DNA of 64,000 nucleotides from Undaria pinnatifida (GCA_012845835.1 JABAKD010000026.1:14315379-14379378), one strand, 5' to 3'. Counted from the first letter of the stretch, positions 11,929 through 21,929 are shown. Numbers and translations: made by a program. The notes: a model not told the origin generated them from the sequence alone.

Positions 11929-11974
11929 CCGGTCGCCGCGGTGGCGTATCAGGTTATCTTCGAGCCTGGTATTA
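11929..11974 (+). mobile_element. SINE head fragment
   Basis: Only the first ~45 bases of the SINE head are present, ending after CGAGCCTGGTATTAG. It abuts the tail of the preceding copy, so it is either a tandem insertion or a failed, truncated copy. Confidence 0.75.
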
Positions 11975-11989
11975 GTTGAATTATTCTAT

Positions 11990-12265
11990 ATTATATTATA
12001 AAAATTAAAATACACTCCAGCTGTGAGATCGAAGATTTCGTCGAAACTCATCTTTGCAAGCTGTGTGTGATACTCCGATCGCGCGCATTACGAGTTGTGT
12101 GTCCTCATTAAGGATATAGGTCGGCGACTCCCCTTACAGCTACAGTGTAGCTATCAGGGTCAACAGGATGATTTTAGTCAGTCTGTGCGCGGAAACTATA
12201 AAACCCGTTTCTGAGGGGGACAAAATCTGACAGCTGTGAAGGCAAAGGGGGGGCCTGGTTTTGAT
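11990..12265 (+). repeat. R1 repeat, reverse-orientation copy
   Basis: This is the reverse complement of the R1 copy at 1-335 over its whole length, starting TACACTCCAGCTGTGAGATC and ending near the GGGCCTGGTTTTGATC stretch. The two copies are far apart and oppositely oriented, so long-range pairing or inversion is possible. Confidence 0.85.
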
Positions 12266-12775
12266 CAAAAGCGAGCGGGTTTGGAGGGGGGCGGGGGGGG
12301 GGGGGGGGGGGGGAAAGGGGCAATTTGTGCATGTAAGCTATAAATCCTTTCGAGGGGATAAATCTGACGGTTTTGGCACCAGTATATTATTGGGGGCGGG
12401 GGGGGGGGGGGGGGGGGGGGGGCAGGTCGATATGTGCCTGGAAACTATACATTATTTCGAGGGGACAAATGTGACATTTTTGGAAATAATACATCAGTTT
12501 ATCGTGTATATTCTGGGGTAAGTCGTACAATCAGTGAGTAAAGAGAGGGTGGAGTGTTCGAGGGGGTGGGGTTGGGATGGGTTGGGGGGGGGGAGGGTGG
12601 GGGGTGGGGGCGGGGGCGGGGGGCGGGGGGGGGGGGGGGGGGGAAAGGGTTTTAGGTGAGGGGTTTGTTATACGTGTGGTGCTAGGTCTAGGCGAAGGTG
12701 CGGGTGATGGGGAAGAAAGGGGCGTTCGAGGCGGGGGGGGGGGGGACACAGCGGCATGGATGGCTCTCGAAAGAT
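12266..12775 (+). repeat. G-rich continuation of R1 with long poly-G runs
   Basis: Three short R1-like modules are separated by long guanine runs (around 12287-12313, 12390-12422 and 12580-12643). TGGTGCTAGGTCTAGGCGAAG near 12678 is the reverse complement of the C-rich modules at 16965 and 17363. Open frames here are glycine or proline runs caused by base composition. The runs could form G-quadruplexes and may be misassembled in length. Confidence 0.7.
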
Positions 12776-12794
12776 AATGAGGTATATATATATT

Positions 12795-12960
12795 ATTAAA
12801 AATGAAAATACACTCCAGCTGTGAGATCGAATATTTTGTCGAAACTCATCTTGCAAGCTGTGTGTGATACTCCGATCGCGCGTATTACGGGTTGGTGTCC
12901 AATCGGTCGGCGACTCCCCTTGCAACTACAGCAGTGTAGCTATCAGGATCAGCACGGTAA
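12795..12960 (+). repeat. R1 repeat, partial copy
   Basis: It carries TACACTCCAGCTGTGAGATC, CTTGCAAGCTGTGTGTGATA, TCGGCGACTCCCCTTGCAAC and TGTAGCTATCAGG in R1 order. It breaks off after the TCAGTCTGTGCGCG section and is followed directly by another copy. Confidence 0.8.
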
Positions 12961-12984
12961 TGTTAGTCAGTCTGTGCGCGAAAC

Positions 12985-13250
12985 TAAGAATAAACTCCAG
13001 CTGGGAGATCGAACATTTTTTCGAAAGTAATATTTGCAAGCTGTGTGTGATACTTCGATCGCGGGTATTACGGGCGGTGTCCTCATTAAGGATATAGGTC
13101 GGCGACTCCCCTTGCAACTACAGTGTAGCTAGCAGGGTCAACAGGGTGATGTCAGTCAGTCTATGCGCGGATACTATGAAACCCGTTTTTGAGGGGGATA
13201 AAACATGACAGCTGTGGAAGGAAATGCATCAGTTTATCAAGTGAGCCCTT
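12985..13250 (+). repeat. R1 repeat, second tandem copy
   Basis: A direct tandem neighbour of the copy at 12795, in the same orientation and slightly more complete. It includes GGATATAGGTCGGCGACTCC and the AAACCCGTTTTTGAGGGGGA section, and runs on into a G-rich tail before the truncated SINE. Confidence 0.8.
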
Positions 13251-13347
13251 TAAGTCGAATAACCGGTGAGGGGAGGGCGGAGTTTTTAAGGACGTGGGGC
13301 CCTGGCTTTGATCGAAAGGGGGCGGGAGTGGGGGGGGGAGGGGGGGA

Positions 13348-13640
13348 GGTCAGTTTCGTGAGTTGGAGTTCCCCCCCGAGTGCATACTCGTATATCACAT
13401 ATGAATTCGTAGGGTCTTTTTTCTTGTGCACAAATTGATTTGCAGAAAGCGCAAGAACGTGAGAGAGTAAACAACACTCGATAGAAAATCGACGAGCAGT
13501 GGGATTGCTGAACCCTTTGCGCGATGAAAATTGAAGCCAAGAACCGGGGGTGAGAAGGGACGGCACCTGTTGGTACTGTGACCACGGCTTGTCCAGAAGC
13601 TGGAAGAAAGTAGAAACGTGAAAAGAAAAGAAAACGTAAA
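13348..13640 (+). mobile_element. tRNA-derived SINE, head-truncated copy C
   Basis: It begins inside the SINE head at GGTCAGTTTCGTGAG and runs through the usual body (CTTGTGCACAAATTGA, GTGACCACGGCTTGTC) to an AAAAGAAAAGAAAA tail. It is more diverged than the copies at 10360 and 11605. Confidence 0.85.
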
Positions 13641-13698
13641 ATTTCATGTATACGAGTGCGCGCATGCCTGAATCATATCAGCGCAGCAGTAACAACAG

Positions 13699-13940
13699 CC
13701 GGTCGCCCAGGTGTTCTAGCGGTTACCCTCGAATACTTCTATATAGCGTTGGTCCTCGAGTTCGATTCTCATTGTGGTGGGCTTTTGAAATTATTTGCAA
13801 AAACAGGCGAAACTGCAAATAAGGATCAACTGCTGAGAGCACTTGGCAACGTGGGTACGCACAAATTGACTCGAGTCGGCGAGGGAGGAAAATGCTGCAG
13901 AATTCTTCTCGCGATGAAAAAAAATGAAGAAAAACGTACC
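13699..13940 (+). mobile_element. Second SINE type with tRNA-like head
   Basis: It starts CCGGTCGCCCAGGTG like the first SINE type, but has a different A-box-like region (GTGTTCTAGCGGTTACC), a longer spacer and a B-box-like GAGTTCGATTCTC. The body shares only short words with type one (GCACAAATTGACT). A-rich sequence closes it. The head length and longer spacer would fit a class II tRNA origin, but this is an inference. Confidence 0.7.
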
Positions 13941-14044
13941 GTAGTGGGGAGGGGGGAGGAGGGCCCCTTTATCTGACCCGGATCAGTGAGTTACTACTGG
14001 GAGAGAGCGCGAGACGAGTAGTGGGATGATGATGAATGGAAAAA

Positions 14045-14270
14045 AATCGGCAAAGTAAGGCTGGGCTCAGGGGTTCAAATCTCTGTACGTACGAAGTTTA
14101 TATTTTCGAGAGACACCGAAGTCTACTGCCGAGAGCGCTTCGTAGCGCGGGTAAACACACGACGAATCGTCGATCGATGCGAGCCGATGAGGGGAGAAAG
14201 TGCTCAATAAAGTCTTCTGGCGATCGATACAAATGGGGGATTGTACCGTGGGTAGAAATGGATAGCTGAG
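14045..14270 (+). mobile_element. Degenerate SINE-like copy, second type
   Basis: It has a B-box-like GGGGTTCAAATCTC and a body with CCGAGAGCGCTTCGTAGC that parallels CTGAGAGCACTTGGCAAC in the element at 13699. The head before the B box is poorly preserved, so the left end is uncertain. Confidence 0.5.
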
Positions 14271-14339
14271 AGGGAGGAGGAAACCCTGCTTAGCGACCGC
14301 ACGGATCTGACTAACGTACCTGCATAGGGAGAGAGAGAA

Positions 14340-14700
14340 AATAATATGTTCGAAGATAAAAGAAGGGACGAGCAACAAACGAACACAACAACAGCTTTGA
14401 AGGGTGCGCCAGCTAGCGTTGGGCTGCGAAAGCAACTGAGTTGAATCGACACACGACGCGTATGAAGATACGTGGAAGTGTGGTGAGCTAAAGCTTTATT
14501 TTTCCCCATCCGCCGGAGGATGAAAAGAAAAGAAAAAAAAAAACCAGCAACAGTAACATCACCAAGCACGCATGCTTGAGTGGCAATAAATAGAAAACGA
14601 AATGTTGGAAGATACTAGAAGGGATGGAGCAACAAAGAACCACAACAACAACAACAACTGCAGTAACATCACCAAACACGCAGGCTTGACTGGCACGTTT
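14340..14700. repeat. Duplicated SINE-tail-like modules
   Basis: AGTAACATCACCAA plus CACGCA occurs at about 14554 and 14661, and a GAAGGGA...GAGCAACAAA module with CACAACAACA at about 14363 and 14617. The arrangement suggests two partial copies of one element 3' end placed in tandem. No coding frame is supported. Confidence 0.5.
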
Positions 14701-14719
14701 AAAAATGTATGTAATATAA

Positions 14720-14815
14720 AAAAAATGTTTGTAGTCTAGACTAGATAAGGCACATTGAAAAATAAATGTAGACTAGACTATGTAATATAAAAAAATGTAT
14801 TTATAGTCTAGTCTA
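14720..14815. repeat. Cluster of TAGACTA palindromic motifs
   Basis: The motif TAGACTA or its complement TAGTCTA appears several times within 100 bases, separated by AT-rich sequence (TGTAATATAAAAAAATG). The same motif occurs singly or doubled at about 10184, 11178, 15352, 31627, 48838, 50757, 52170 and 58412. Confidence 0.6.
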
Positions 14816-15017
14816 TTGCCCTTGTTGTGGTGGGGAGAAGCGTTTCGTTTCGCAATTCGCCTAGTTTATGTTGCCCGCTGCCCACACCTCTCCCTGCGCG
14901 CTTGGTCTGTATAGGTCTCAACTCATGCATCACGGACGACGCGTGCTTCTCCGGCTCTACAACACTGTGAGCAAGCGAGATGCGCGCACGTAAACTGTTT
15001 AGTCTACACCGAGGGGG

Positions 15018-15297
15018 ACAAAACCAGACATTTGTGTAATTCAGAATGCATGCAACAATAGTTGTTACACGTAGTGCGAGTTAACTTTTTTTGGAGTGGG
15101 CTACTTGGGTCTACCGGGTTCGTACGCAAGTTCCTGTGTACTCCCTGTGTGTATACATTATATATGTGGTAGGCCAGCGGAGATCCAGCCCAGGTCTGAT
15201 GCTCGCGTTATTAGTGCTGTCGAGCCATGATGGAACATGCGGTGGGCGTCGATCGCTACTGTTCCGAAGTTATTTCTCTTCTGCTCGTATTATGGCA
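15018..15297 (+). repeat. ~270-bp dispersed duplication, copy 1
   Basis: This stretch recurs at 16644-16905 in the same orientation. Shared words include GGGCTACTTGGGTCTACCG, CATGATGGAACATGCGGTGG and GTCGATCGCTACTG. The two copies differ by scattered changes and small gaps. Both follow an R1-like GGCAAAACCAGACAT/GGACAAAACCAGACAT section, so the module seems to belong to the larger R1 unit. Confidence 0.85.
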
Positions 15298-16094
15298 GCA
15301 GTTGTTGCTTCTGTGAATTCTCAACATTCAGCTGAAATTCGATACGGTGTATAGACTATACGTATAGACTAATAATATATGAAATGTGTTTTGACTTTGT
15401 GCGATAGGAAGCCGTCATCCAGAATACGTTCAACCCTTGCTGTGTTCTCTCCCTCAATACCCCTTGTGTTGCTCTCAATCAACGTACTTGTAATGTCCTC
15501 TATGTGCGCCAATGTCGTTTTCAGAGTCAGTTATCTGATTGTAGTCGTAGTACGTTGTCCTTTCCTCCTTTCCCTGGTTTGTCTTCCCTTCATTTTTCAT
15601 TTTTCATTTTTCGTTTTTTTTTCTTTGTCTTGTTATGTTTTTCCTCTGCAATATATTTTGGATTTTTTTACGCCTCATGCTTGTTCGTAGAGCATTGGCT
15701 GATTAGTTGGCATGTGGTTTAAAAAAACACAATCCTAGCGATGTGTACAAGGCATAGCTTTCGATATCTGGTGACACCCACTCCTGGTAATAGTAGTCGC
15801 GATTGAACGTACCAGTGGAACATAATTTCTCACGTACGCATTCTTTTCTCTCCTTCGTTTTCTATTTCTGTCGTTTTTGTGCTGCATGTTCCCTACTATT
15901 AACTCACTATTTTCAAATTGGTTTGGTTCCTCCGATGTTGGTTTGGTTTCGTGGGTTGCATGCGGCCGTATTTGGTTTCAGCGGGAATCCTTGGAACGTA
16001 TCTACCAGTATGGGCCTGGCACGTACGCACGATGACTTCCGATTTCATTTTTATATATATTTTCATGGGTGCATATGCATTTCTTCTGCTATGA
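15298..16094. other. Intergenic T-rich stretch, no gene recognised
   Basis: It contains an open frame of about 100 codons rich in Phe, Val and Ser (15379-15690), but this lies over pyrimidine-rich sequence and matches no family I know. TAGACTA motifs occur near 15352. Confidence 0.5.
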
Positions 16095-16226
16095 TATTAA
16101 AAAAAATGAAAAGTAGACTTCAGCTGTGGTGAGATCGACCAAAAATGTTTTTTTTAATCAAAACTCAGCTTTGCAAGTTGCGCGTGATATTGCGATCGCG
16201 CGTATTACGGGATGTGTACCCTCGTG
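16095..16226 (+). repeat. R1 repeat, left half interrupted by a SINE
   Basis: The R1 end section is present (CTTCAGCTGTGGTGAGATCG, CTTTGCAAGTTGCGCGTGAT). It stops at the duplicated AAGGAT and resumes after the SINE at 16553. Confidence 0.8.
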
Positions 16227-16231
16227 AAGGA

Positions 16232-16546
16232 TTCTTTCTTTCTTTTTCTTTTTTCACACTTTTACTTTCCAGTTTCTAGACAAGCCGTGGTAACAGGTGT
16301 CGTCCCTTCTACCCCCCGGTTCTTGCCTTCAATTTTTATCGCGCATAGGGTTCAGCAATCCCACTGCTCGTCGATTTTTCATCGAGTGTTGCTAACTCAC
16401 GCTCTCGCGCTTTCCGCATGTCAATTTGTGCACAAGAAAAAGTTCTAACGAATTTATACCCATATGCACTCGGCGGGGCTCAAACTCACGAAACTGACCT
16501 ATACCAGGCTCGAGGATAACCTGATACGCCACCGGGGCGACTGGTC
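16232..16546 (-). mobile_element. tRNA-derived SINE inserted in R1, copy E
   Basis: A full-length SINE in reverse orientation: T-rich tail first (TTCTTTCTTTCTTTTTC), the head last (CCACCGGGGCGACTGG). AAGGAT occurs on both sides (16227-16232 and 16547-16552), consistent with a short target duplication. The insertion splits the R1 copy exactly where other R1 copies read AAGGATATAGGTCGGCGACT. Confidence 0.9.
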
Positions 16547-16552
16547 AAGGAT

Positions 16553-16680
16553 ACAGTTCGCTGACTCCCCTGCTAATGCCAGGGTCAAGAGGACTAACAC
16601 GTTCAGCCTTGCCCTGCGCACGGAAACTCTATAACCCGCATGAGGCGGGCAAAACCAGACATCTGTAGAATGCAGTAAGC
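16553..16680 (+). repeat. R1 repeat, right half after the SINE
   Basis: R1 continues with CGCTGACTCCCCTGC and GCGCACGGAAACTCTATAAC, in the same orientation as the half at 16095. It runs into the module duplicated at 15018. Confidence 0.75.
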
Positions 16681-16905
16681 ATGAAACAATGTGTGTTATA
16701 TAGTGTGAGTTAGCTTTTGCATCGGGCTACTTGGGTCTACCGCGTTTGTACGCAAGTTGCTGTGTACCCCCTGTGTATGTGGCAGGCCATAGGAGGTCCA
16801 TCCCAGGCCTGATGCTCGGGTTTTTTGCCGTCGAGTCATGATGGAACATGCGGTGGACGTCGATCGCTACTGCTCCGAAGTGATCTCTCTTCTGCTCTTG
16901 ATGTA
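16644..16905 (+). repeat. ~260-bp dispersed duplication, copy 2
   Basis: This is the partner of 15018-15297. Its place directly after an R1 right half suggests that the complete R1 unit includes this module. Confidence 0.85.
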
Positions 16906-16949
16906 ATGCACAGGCGCACTCACACACCTGTATTGATACATTGTCCATC

Positions 16950-17690
16950 CCTTAGCTCCAATTTATATCCCCCACTCCAACGCTCCCTCCTTCCTCACCA
17001 CCCGCACCATCGCCTAGACCTAGCGCCACGCCTATAGCAAGCTCCTAACTGATTGACATCTATGCGACCTAAAGCTGTTGGAAATTCCCCTTCCCCCCCC
17101 CCGACCCCTTCGACCACTCCGCCCTTGCGTCACTGATTGTACGATTGACAGGATATACATGATAAACCGTTGCATTCCTTCCACAACCGCCAGACTTGTC
17201 CCCTTAAATGATTTATAGTTTCCGCGCACAGATTGAGTCCCCCCCCCCCGCCCCCCTCTTGTTCAAACGCCCCACCTCAAATCAAAATCTGCCAGAGTAA
17301 TAAACACTACCAGGCAGTTGGTATCACCTCACTACCTTTCTAGCCACCCATGCTGTAGCTCCAATTCATATCCCCCCCCCCCCCGCCCCCCCCACCGCCT
17401 CCGCCTTCCCTACCACCAGCACCATCGCCTAGACCTAGCACCACGCGTATAGCGAGCTCGAACATCTATGCGACCTGAAGCTGTTGGAAATCACCCCCCC
17501 CCCCCCCCACCTCCCCACCCCCTCGAACACTCCGCCCTCTCCACACTGGTAGTACAACTTGCAGGATATACATGATGAACTGATGCATTCCTTCCACAAC
17601 CGTCTGATTTGTCCCCTTAGAGGATTTACACTTTTCGCGCACATGTAGAGATTGAGCTGCCCCGCTCGCCACCCCCTCGCTCCTTCTTGT
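16950..17690 (-). repeat. Two C-rich R1-type modules in tandem
   Basis: Modules starting near 16965 and 17363 share ACCATCGCCTAGACCTAGC, ATCTATGCGACCT, AAGCTGTTGGAAAT, GATATACATGAT and TTCCTTCCACAACCG. A third, more diverged module lies at 18940-19270. Cytosine runs of up to about 17 bases separate the parts. They are the reverse complement of the G-rich stretch at 12530-12760. Confidence 0.75.
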
Positions 17691-17902
17691 TCAAACCCAG
17701 GCCCCCACGCCCCTAAAAATTCCGCCCTCCTCTTTTACATGATACACTTGATGAACTGATGCATTTCATTCCACGGCTGTCAGATTGTGTTCCCCTCAAA
17801 AACGAGTTTTTTTAGTGTTTCCGCGCACAGACTGATTGACATTACCTGGTACAAGCTACACAGTAGTCCCAAGGGGAGTCGCCGACCTATATCCTCAACA
17901 AG
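17690..17902 (-). repeat. R1 repeat, partial copy
   Basis: It has the R1 order GATGCATTTCATTCCACGGC, TTTCCGCGCACAGACTGATT, GGGGAGTCGCCGACCTATAT, in the same orientation as 1-335. It ends abruptly where the minisatellite element begins (CAAGACGTGTCGGG). Confidence 0.8.
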
Positions 17903-18213
17903 ACGTGTCGGGTACGGGTATGGAAGTGTCACAGAACTTACAGAAGTTCCAGGTATTATGGCACAGGCGTATATAACTCACAGAACGTTCCGGGTACGGT
18001 ACAGAAAGGTTGTACCCGTACCCCGGGTATTTTGACACGAGCGTACAGAGCTCACAGAATTTCCGAGTACGGGTATGAACGTCATACATGCATTACAGAA
18101 GTTCCGGGTACGGGTATGAATGCCTTACAGAACTTACGGAAGTTCTTGCGGGGTAATACCGGGGTAAAAACGAAGGGTACGGTTTATGGGTACCCTGCAG
18201 AACAAAACCTTGG
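17903..18213 (+). repeat. Dispersed element with internal minisatellite, copy 2
   Basis: An array of CAGAAGTTCCGGGTACGGGT-type units with ATGAATGCCTTACAGAAC spacers, ending near TACCCTGCAGAACAAAACCT. The left end (CCTTCGTTAAT) seen in the other two copies is missing, and the array abuts an R1 copy, so it probably inserted into R1 or was truncated. Confidence 0.75.
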
Positions 18214-18935
18214 AATATTCTGCTCGCATCCACCTCGTCCCCCCCCCCTCACTCACAAGCATGGCAATCACTGCGTGAGCTAGACAACCAGGGCACCTTT
18301 GTTTTTCTTTTGGCGGTCACCATGATGGTTATTGAGTTAGATCATATTGTGCGGGGTGGAGAACCCTAACTCCACACAAGCGGCATGTTCGTATCACGCC
18401 GTGTGAATATGGTAAGGCACCCACGAGGCAGTTACATGGTAATACCCATTGCAATCTGAGGAGTGACCACACACCAGAAGAGAGAGTAACCCATGTATGT
18501 GCGGTGTCATCCATAAGCAAGAAAGTAGGCACAAGGTGCCGAAGTCCGTCTTACGAGCGGTTCTTGGAAGGATGCAGTCCACCCTTCATGCGACTCGCTG
18601 AACACCTCACGGTGCTTCGCGCTTGGTGCAAGCAATATCCGCCTGGTTGGTGAAAACCCGACGTGCTCCGTCCCGGCATGGCAGCGATGCGAGGGTCTAT
18701 GATCATACGAGTACAGCCATGCACAAACTGAGTACCCCCCCCCCCCACCACACACACCCCTCCCCCGCCGCCCCGCTAATAACCCCCCACACCCACCTCC
18801 CCCCTACACACGCGCACACAACCCCCCCCCCCCCCTCTCCCGCCGCCCCACCTAAAGCCAAAATCTTCCAGAACAATAACACTACCCCACAGATGATATC
18901 ACCTCGTTAACTTTTCAAACATACATGCGGTAGCT
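18214..18935. other. Intergenic stretch with C-rich runs
   Basis: No gene recognised. The part at 18735-18850 is cytosine-rich with ACACACC interruptions. Frames over it encode only Pro/Thr/His-rich low-complexity chains. Confidence 0.5.
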
Positions 18936-18974
18936 CCAATTCACCTATTATATGCTCTTCCAATCTTGACCAAA

Positions 18975-19006
<32 letters not shown>

Positions 19007-19610
19007 CCTGCTCCTTCCTCGCCACCCCCACCATCACCTAGATTCAGCACCATCTGCACACTAAGCTCCTACACACATATATATGCGACCTGAACTGTTG
19101 GAAATTCTCCCTCCTCCTCGCCCCACCTCCTTCCACCCCCCCCGCCTAAAAACTCCACCCTCTCCTCACGGGTTACACGACTTACAGGATATACATGATA
19201 AACTGATGTAATCCTTCCGCAGTCGTCAGATTTTGTCCCCCTTAAAAACGGGTTTGTTACATAGTTTCCGCGCACAAGTTGATCTGCCGCCTCCCCCTCC
19301 CCCCTTGAACACTCCGCCGTCCTTTAACCGATTATACGACTTACAGGATATTCTTGATGGACTGATGCATTTCTTCCACACGCCGTCAGATTTTGTCAGT
19401 TTCTGCGCATGTTTAATAGATTGATTAACATCACCCTGTGGACCCTGGTACAAGTTATGCTGTAGTTCTAAGGGGAGTAGCCGACCTATATCCTTGATGA
19501 GGCCGCACACGCCAAGAAATTCATTCGATCGGAGTGTCACACGTGGCTTGCAAATATGGTCTTTGACGAAACCTTCGATCTCACAGCTGGATTGTATTTT
19601 TATTTGTACA
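18936..19610 (-). repeat. R1 repeat, long copy with a 30-base poly-C run
   Basis: It includes an uninterrupted run of 30 cytosines (18976-19005), then the CACCATCACCTAGATTCAGC module, GATATACATGATAAACTGAT, a second partial unit with a TACAGGATATTCTTGATGGA section, and the terminal TCGATCTCACAGCTGGATTG section. It is the longest R1 copy here and suggests the full order of modules. Frames within it are not coding. Confidence 0.75.
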
Positions 19611-20139
19611 TAATATACATGTACAAAATACCGCTTTTGGTTTGTTTTACATTTTCCCTGGGGTATTCTTCTACGCCAAAGTGACTGGGTACTGACTGTC
19701 TTGTGGCCACGGATTTGATTGTGCGAGTTAACGCAAGGGCACCACCAACAACGTGGCCACATTGTAATGACCTCAATTCCTCGCGACAATGGACTGAGAA
19801 TACTAATTGTCTACGGTTTTGCGCTCGTTCTCCACATAAAGGTATCCACTGTGGAAAGCACGATTTTTGAGTGACATGCAAAATCAGGCTACAGTAGGGG
19901 GAGGGTCGCGTTTGTGGCCTTTCTTGCAGTGTGGCTCGGCGTCACTCGCCCGCGTGTGATCGTTGTCTTCTTTTTCTCGGGTGAAGCGTTCATGCCGCTA
20001 ACCCGCTATCATTCGCGGCATGAATCCGCATTAGGATGGTAAGCTATACCGCGCCAACGAGAGAACCTAGATTGCTTTCGTCAGTGAGGTACAGAGTCAC
20101 TGGTGCGAGTTGAGAAAACCCGGTATTGAAAAATGGGGC
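19611..20139. other. Intergenic stretch, nothing recognised
   Basis: Unique-looking sequence with no open frame of note apart from shadows of the R1 copy. No RNA gene or transposon end was seen. Confidence 0.5.
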
Positions 20140-20432
20140 ACTTGATTTATAACATTATGATAACATGATCATAACATCCCCACTAGCAATACCGTAATGC
20201 TATGCCGTAGCCTTGGTATATGATAACACGATCATAACATGGTCATAGCATCCCCCCTAGCAATAGCCTAATACCATGCCGTAGCCTTGGTATATGATAA
20301 CATCATCATTACACCATCATAGCATTCCCACTACTATCTAATAGTGCCATGCCGTAGCTCCAGTATATGATAACACGATCATAACGTGGTCATAACATCC
20401 TCCCTAGGAATACCCTAGTACCATGCCGTATC
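20140..20432 (+). repeat. ~74-bp tandem repeat, about four units
   Basis: ATGCCGTA recurs at 20202, 20275, 20349 and 20423, giving a period of 73-74 bases. Each unit contains TATATGATAAC, ATCATAACAT-type words and CCCCACTAGCAATACC-type words. The units differ at several positions, so the array is not new. The direct repeats within each unit (GATCATAACATGGTCATA) may have driven expansion. Confidence 0.85.
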
Positions 20433-20456
20433 CTTGGTCTTTTGGCTTTATGTGCG

Positions 20457-20768
20457 GACAACGGGTATTTGCTATCTGTTCTGACTGCGACACACCATTA
20501 CACAGAATCCTCGGTCGGGAAGTAACTGCTGAATACCGTCCGTAGTGACGTTGATGATGATGCTGTTTCAAACCCTCCCGAGCACAAACTCATAATTCAT
20601 GATCTCGTAGAAGACAACGGGTATTTGCTATCTGTTGTGACTGCGACACACCATTACACAGAATCCTCGGTCGGGAAGTAACTGCTGAATACCGTCCGTA
20701 GTGACGTTGATGATGATGCTGTTTCAAACCCTCCCGAGCACAAACTCATAATTCATGATCTCGTAGAA
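20457..20768 (+). repeat. 156-bp tandem duplication, nearly identical units
   Basis: Units start at 20457 and 20613, beginning GACAACGGGTATTTGCTATC and ending ATGATCTCGTAGAA. I find one base difference between them (CTGTTCTGAC against CTGTTGTGAC). This near-identity suggests a very recent duplication or a polymorphic site. No coding frame is supported. Confidence 0.9.
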
Positions 20769-20799
20769 GAAAGCTGTTTTTCTTGGGCAAGCAAAATAC

Positions 20800-20960
20800 G
20801 GTTAACAACAGCGGCAACCGCGAAGAGCGCGAGTTTTGGTGATGATCCTAAATGAAAAAAAACTGAGATGCGCAATAGAAATGAAGGCACATGCCGGGGG
20901 GAAGAAGGGGAGACGCCCGTGTGACACACCGCTTTTGTCCAAAATATCGAGCACGATTCA
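20800..20960 (+). mobile_element. Degenerate SINE 3' part
   Basis: GAAGAGCGCGAG, ATGAAGGCACATGCCGGGG, GAAGAAGGGGAGACGCC and TTGTCCAAAAT follow the order of the SINE body (CGCGAGAGC, GAACCGGGG, GAAGAAGGGACGACACC, TTGTCCAGAAG). The match is weak, so this is an old copy or a related family. Confidence 0.45.
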
Positions 20961-21839
20961 GAGCGTGGGCGCTTGAGATCCTACATGCTGCGTAATAACG
21001 TATGTTTCTCGCATAATTGCGGTGTGTGATCATTCACTGATGTGGTGTTTTTTTTCGCGGCTCTTCTAAACTAACTAAGCTACGGAGGTATATAATATGG
21101 TCGTCGCGTCTCTGGTCCTATATGACCTCATGGGTTACGACGTCTTGGGTGTAATATGTATTTCCGGACGATCAACGAACTCGTCCAACGGAAGTATTCT
21201 TCGTTCAGTCTGGACCTGCCGGTACCCCGCTGTATGTAGTTAGGTTTCGAAAATCAATGTCGTTCCCCCATTTTTCGCATACAATACTCCTCGTATATCG
21301 CTCGACTCGCTCGACTCAACGTTCACTTGCGGGCAGTGTTAAATGATGAGGCATCAATTGATTTGACATTCATGCAGGGATAGTGTGTCTACTCTCTCAT
21401 CGCTCGATAAATCTGTGCATCATTCGGCGGATGTATCCTTCAGCCATCATGTAAGCTGAACACCGATACCTTACACGGGGTCGAGAAGCATGCCACGTAC
21501 GGTTGAAGGTCGGGTTATTTCCCACATGGCTCGTCAGTCGTGGGGAGCTGTATACATCACCCAACAGCGGAGCTATTTTGATGGAAATCTAGGTGCAACT
21601 CGATGAAAAATGCCGTGACCCACGTGTAGGAATACAACCAATAATACCGCCAAAAGCAATACAAGAAATGAATTTCCGGTGATCTGATGATAGGTCAAGG
21701 AGCGCGGTCAACCAGAAAACACGCCCGTAGCAAACGCCTCCATCCTGTAGTAACTCGCTTGTATGCTGCACAGCAGGGGAGACACCGCCCGCTAACGAGA
21801 CAACTCAACACAACGTGTTTTTTTCTGTTTCGGTTGAAG
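20961..21839. other. Region upstream of the LRR cap exon
   Basis: No gene recognised with confidence. One possible tiny first exon lies at 21431-21450: an ATG, six codons, then AT before GTAAGC, which would leave phase 2, the phase the cap exon needs. This is only a fit of signals. No TATA-like element was singled out. Confidence 0.3.
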
Positions 21840-21929
21840 GGACTTCACTAACTGCGGCCTCGCGGACGACGATGTCACGGATCTGGCCGCATGCTTCGAC
21901 AGCGCAGGACGGGCCACCATAGAATCCTT
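21840..21929 (+). CDS. LRR N-terminal cap-like exon
   Basis: A 90-base exon after a T-rich tract and AAG, ending TT before GTGAGT. It encodes NCGLADDDVTDLAACFDSAG followed by RATIES, then a split Leu. The aspartate-rich helix-like segment with two cysteines and the LRR-like end (TIESL) look like a capping unit that precedes an LRR array. Both boundaries are phase 2, matching the exons that follow. The next LRR exon is 2.7 kb downstream. A start codon exon upstream is required and has not been identified with confidence. Confidence 0.65.

Noticed and set aside
12531-12777. Proline-rich or glycine-rich protein genes
   Set aside because: The frames come from poly-G/poly-C runs in R1 copies.
15379-15690. 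103-codon frame resembling a membrane protein
   Set aside because: It lies over T-rich sequence, has no conserved motif and no gene signals around it.
20140-20768. CRISPR-like spaced repeats
   Set aside because: Units are adjacent tandem repeats of 74 and 156 bases without unique spacers, in eukaryotic DNA.
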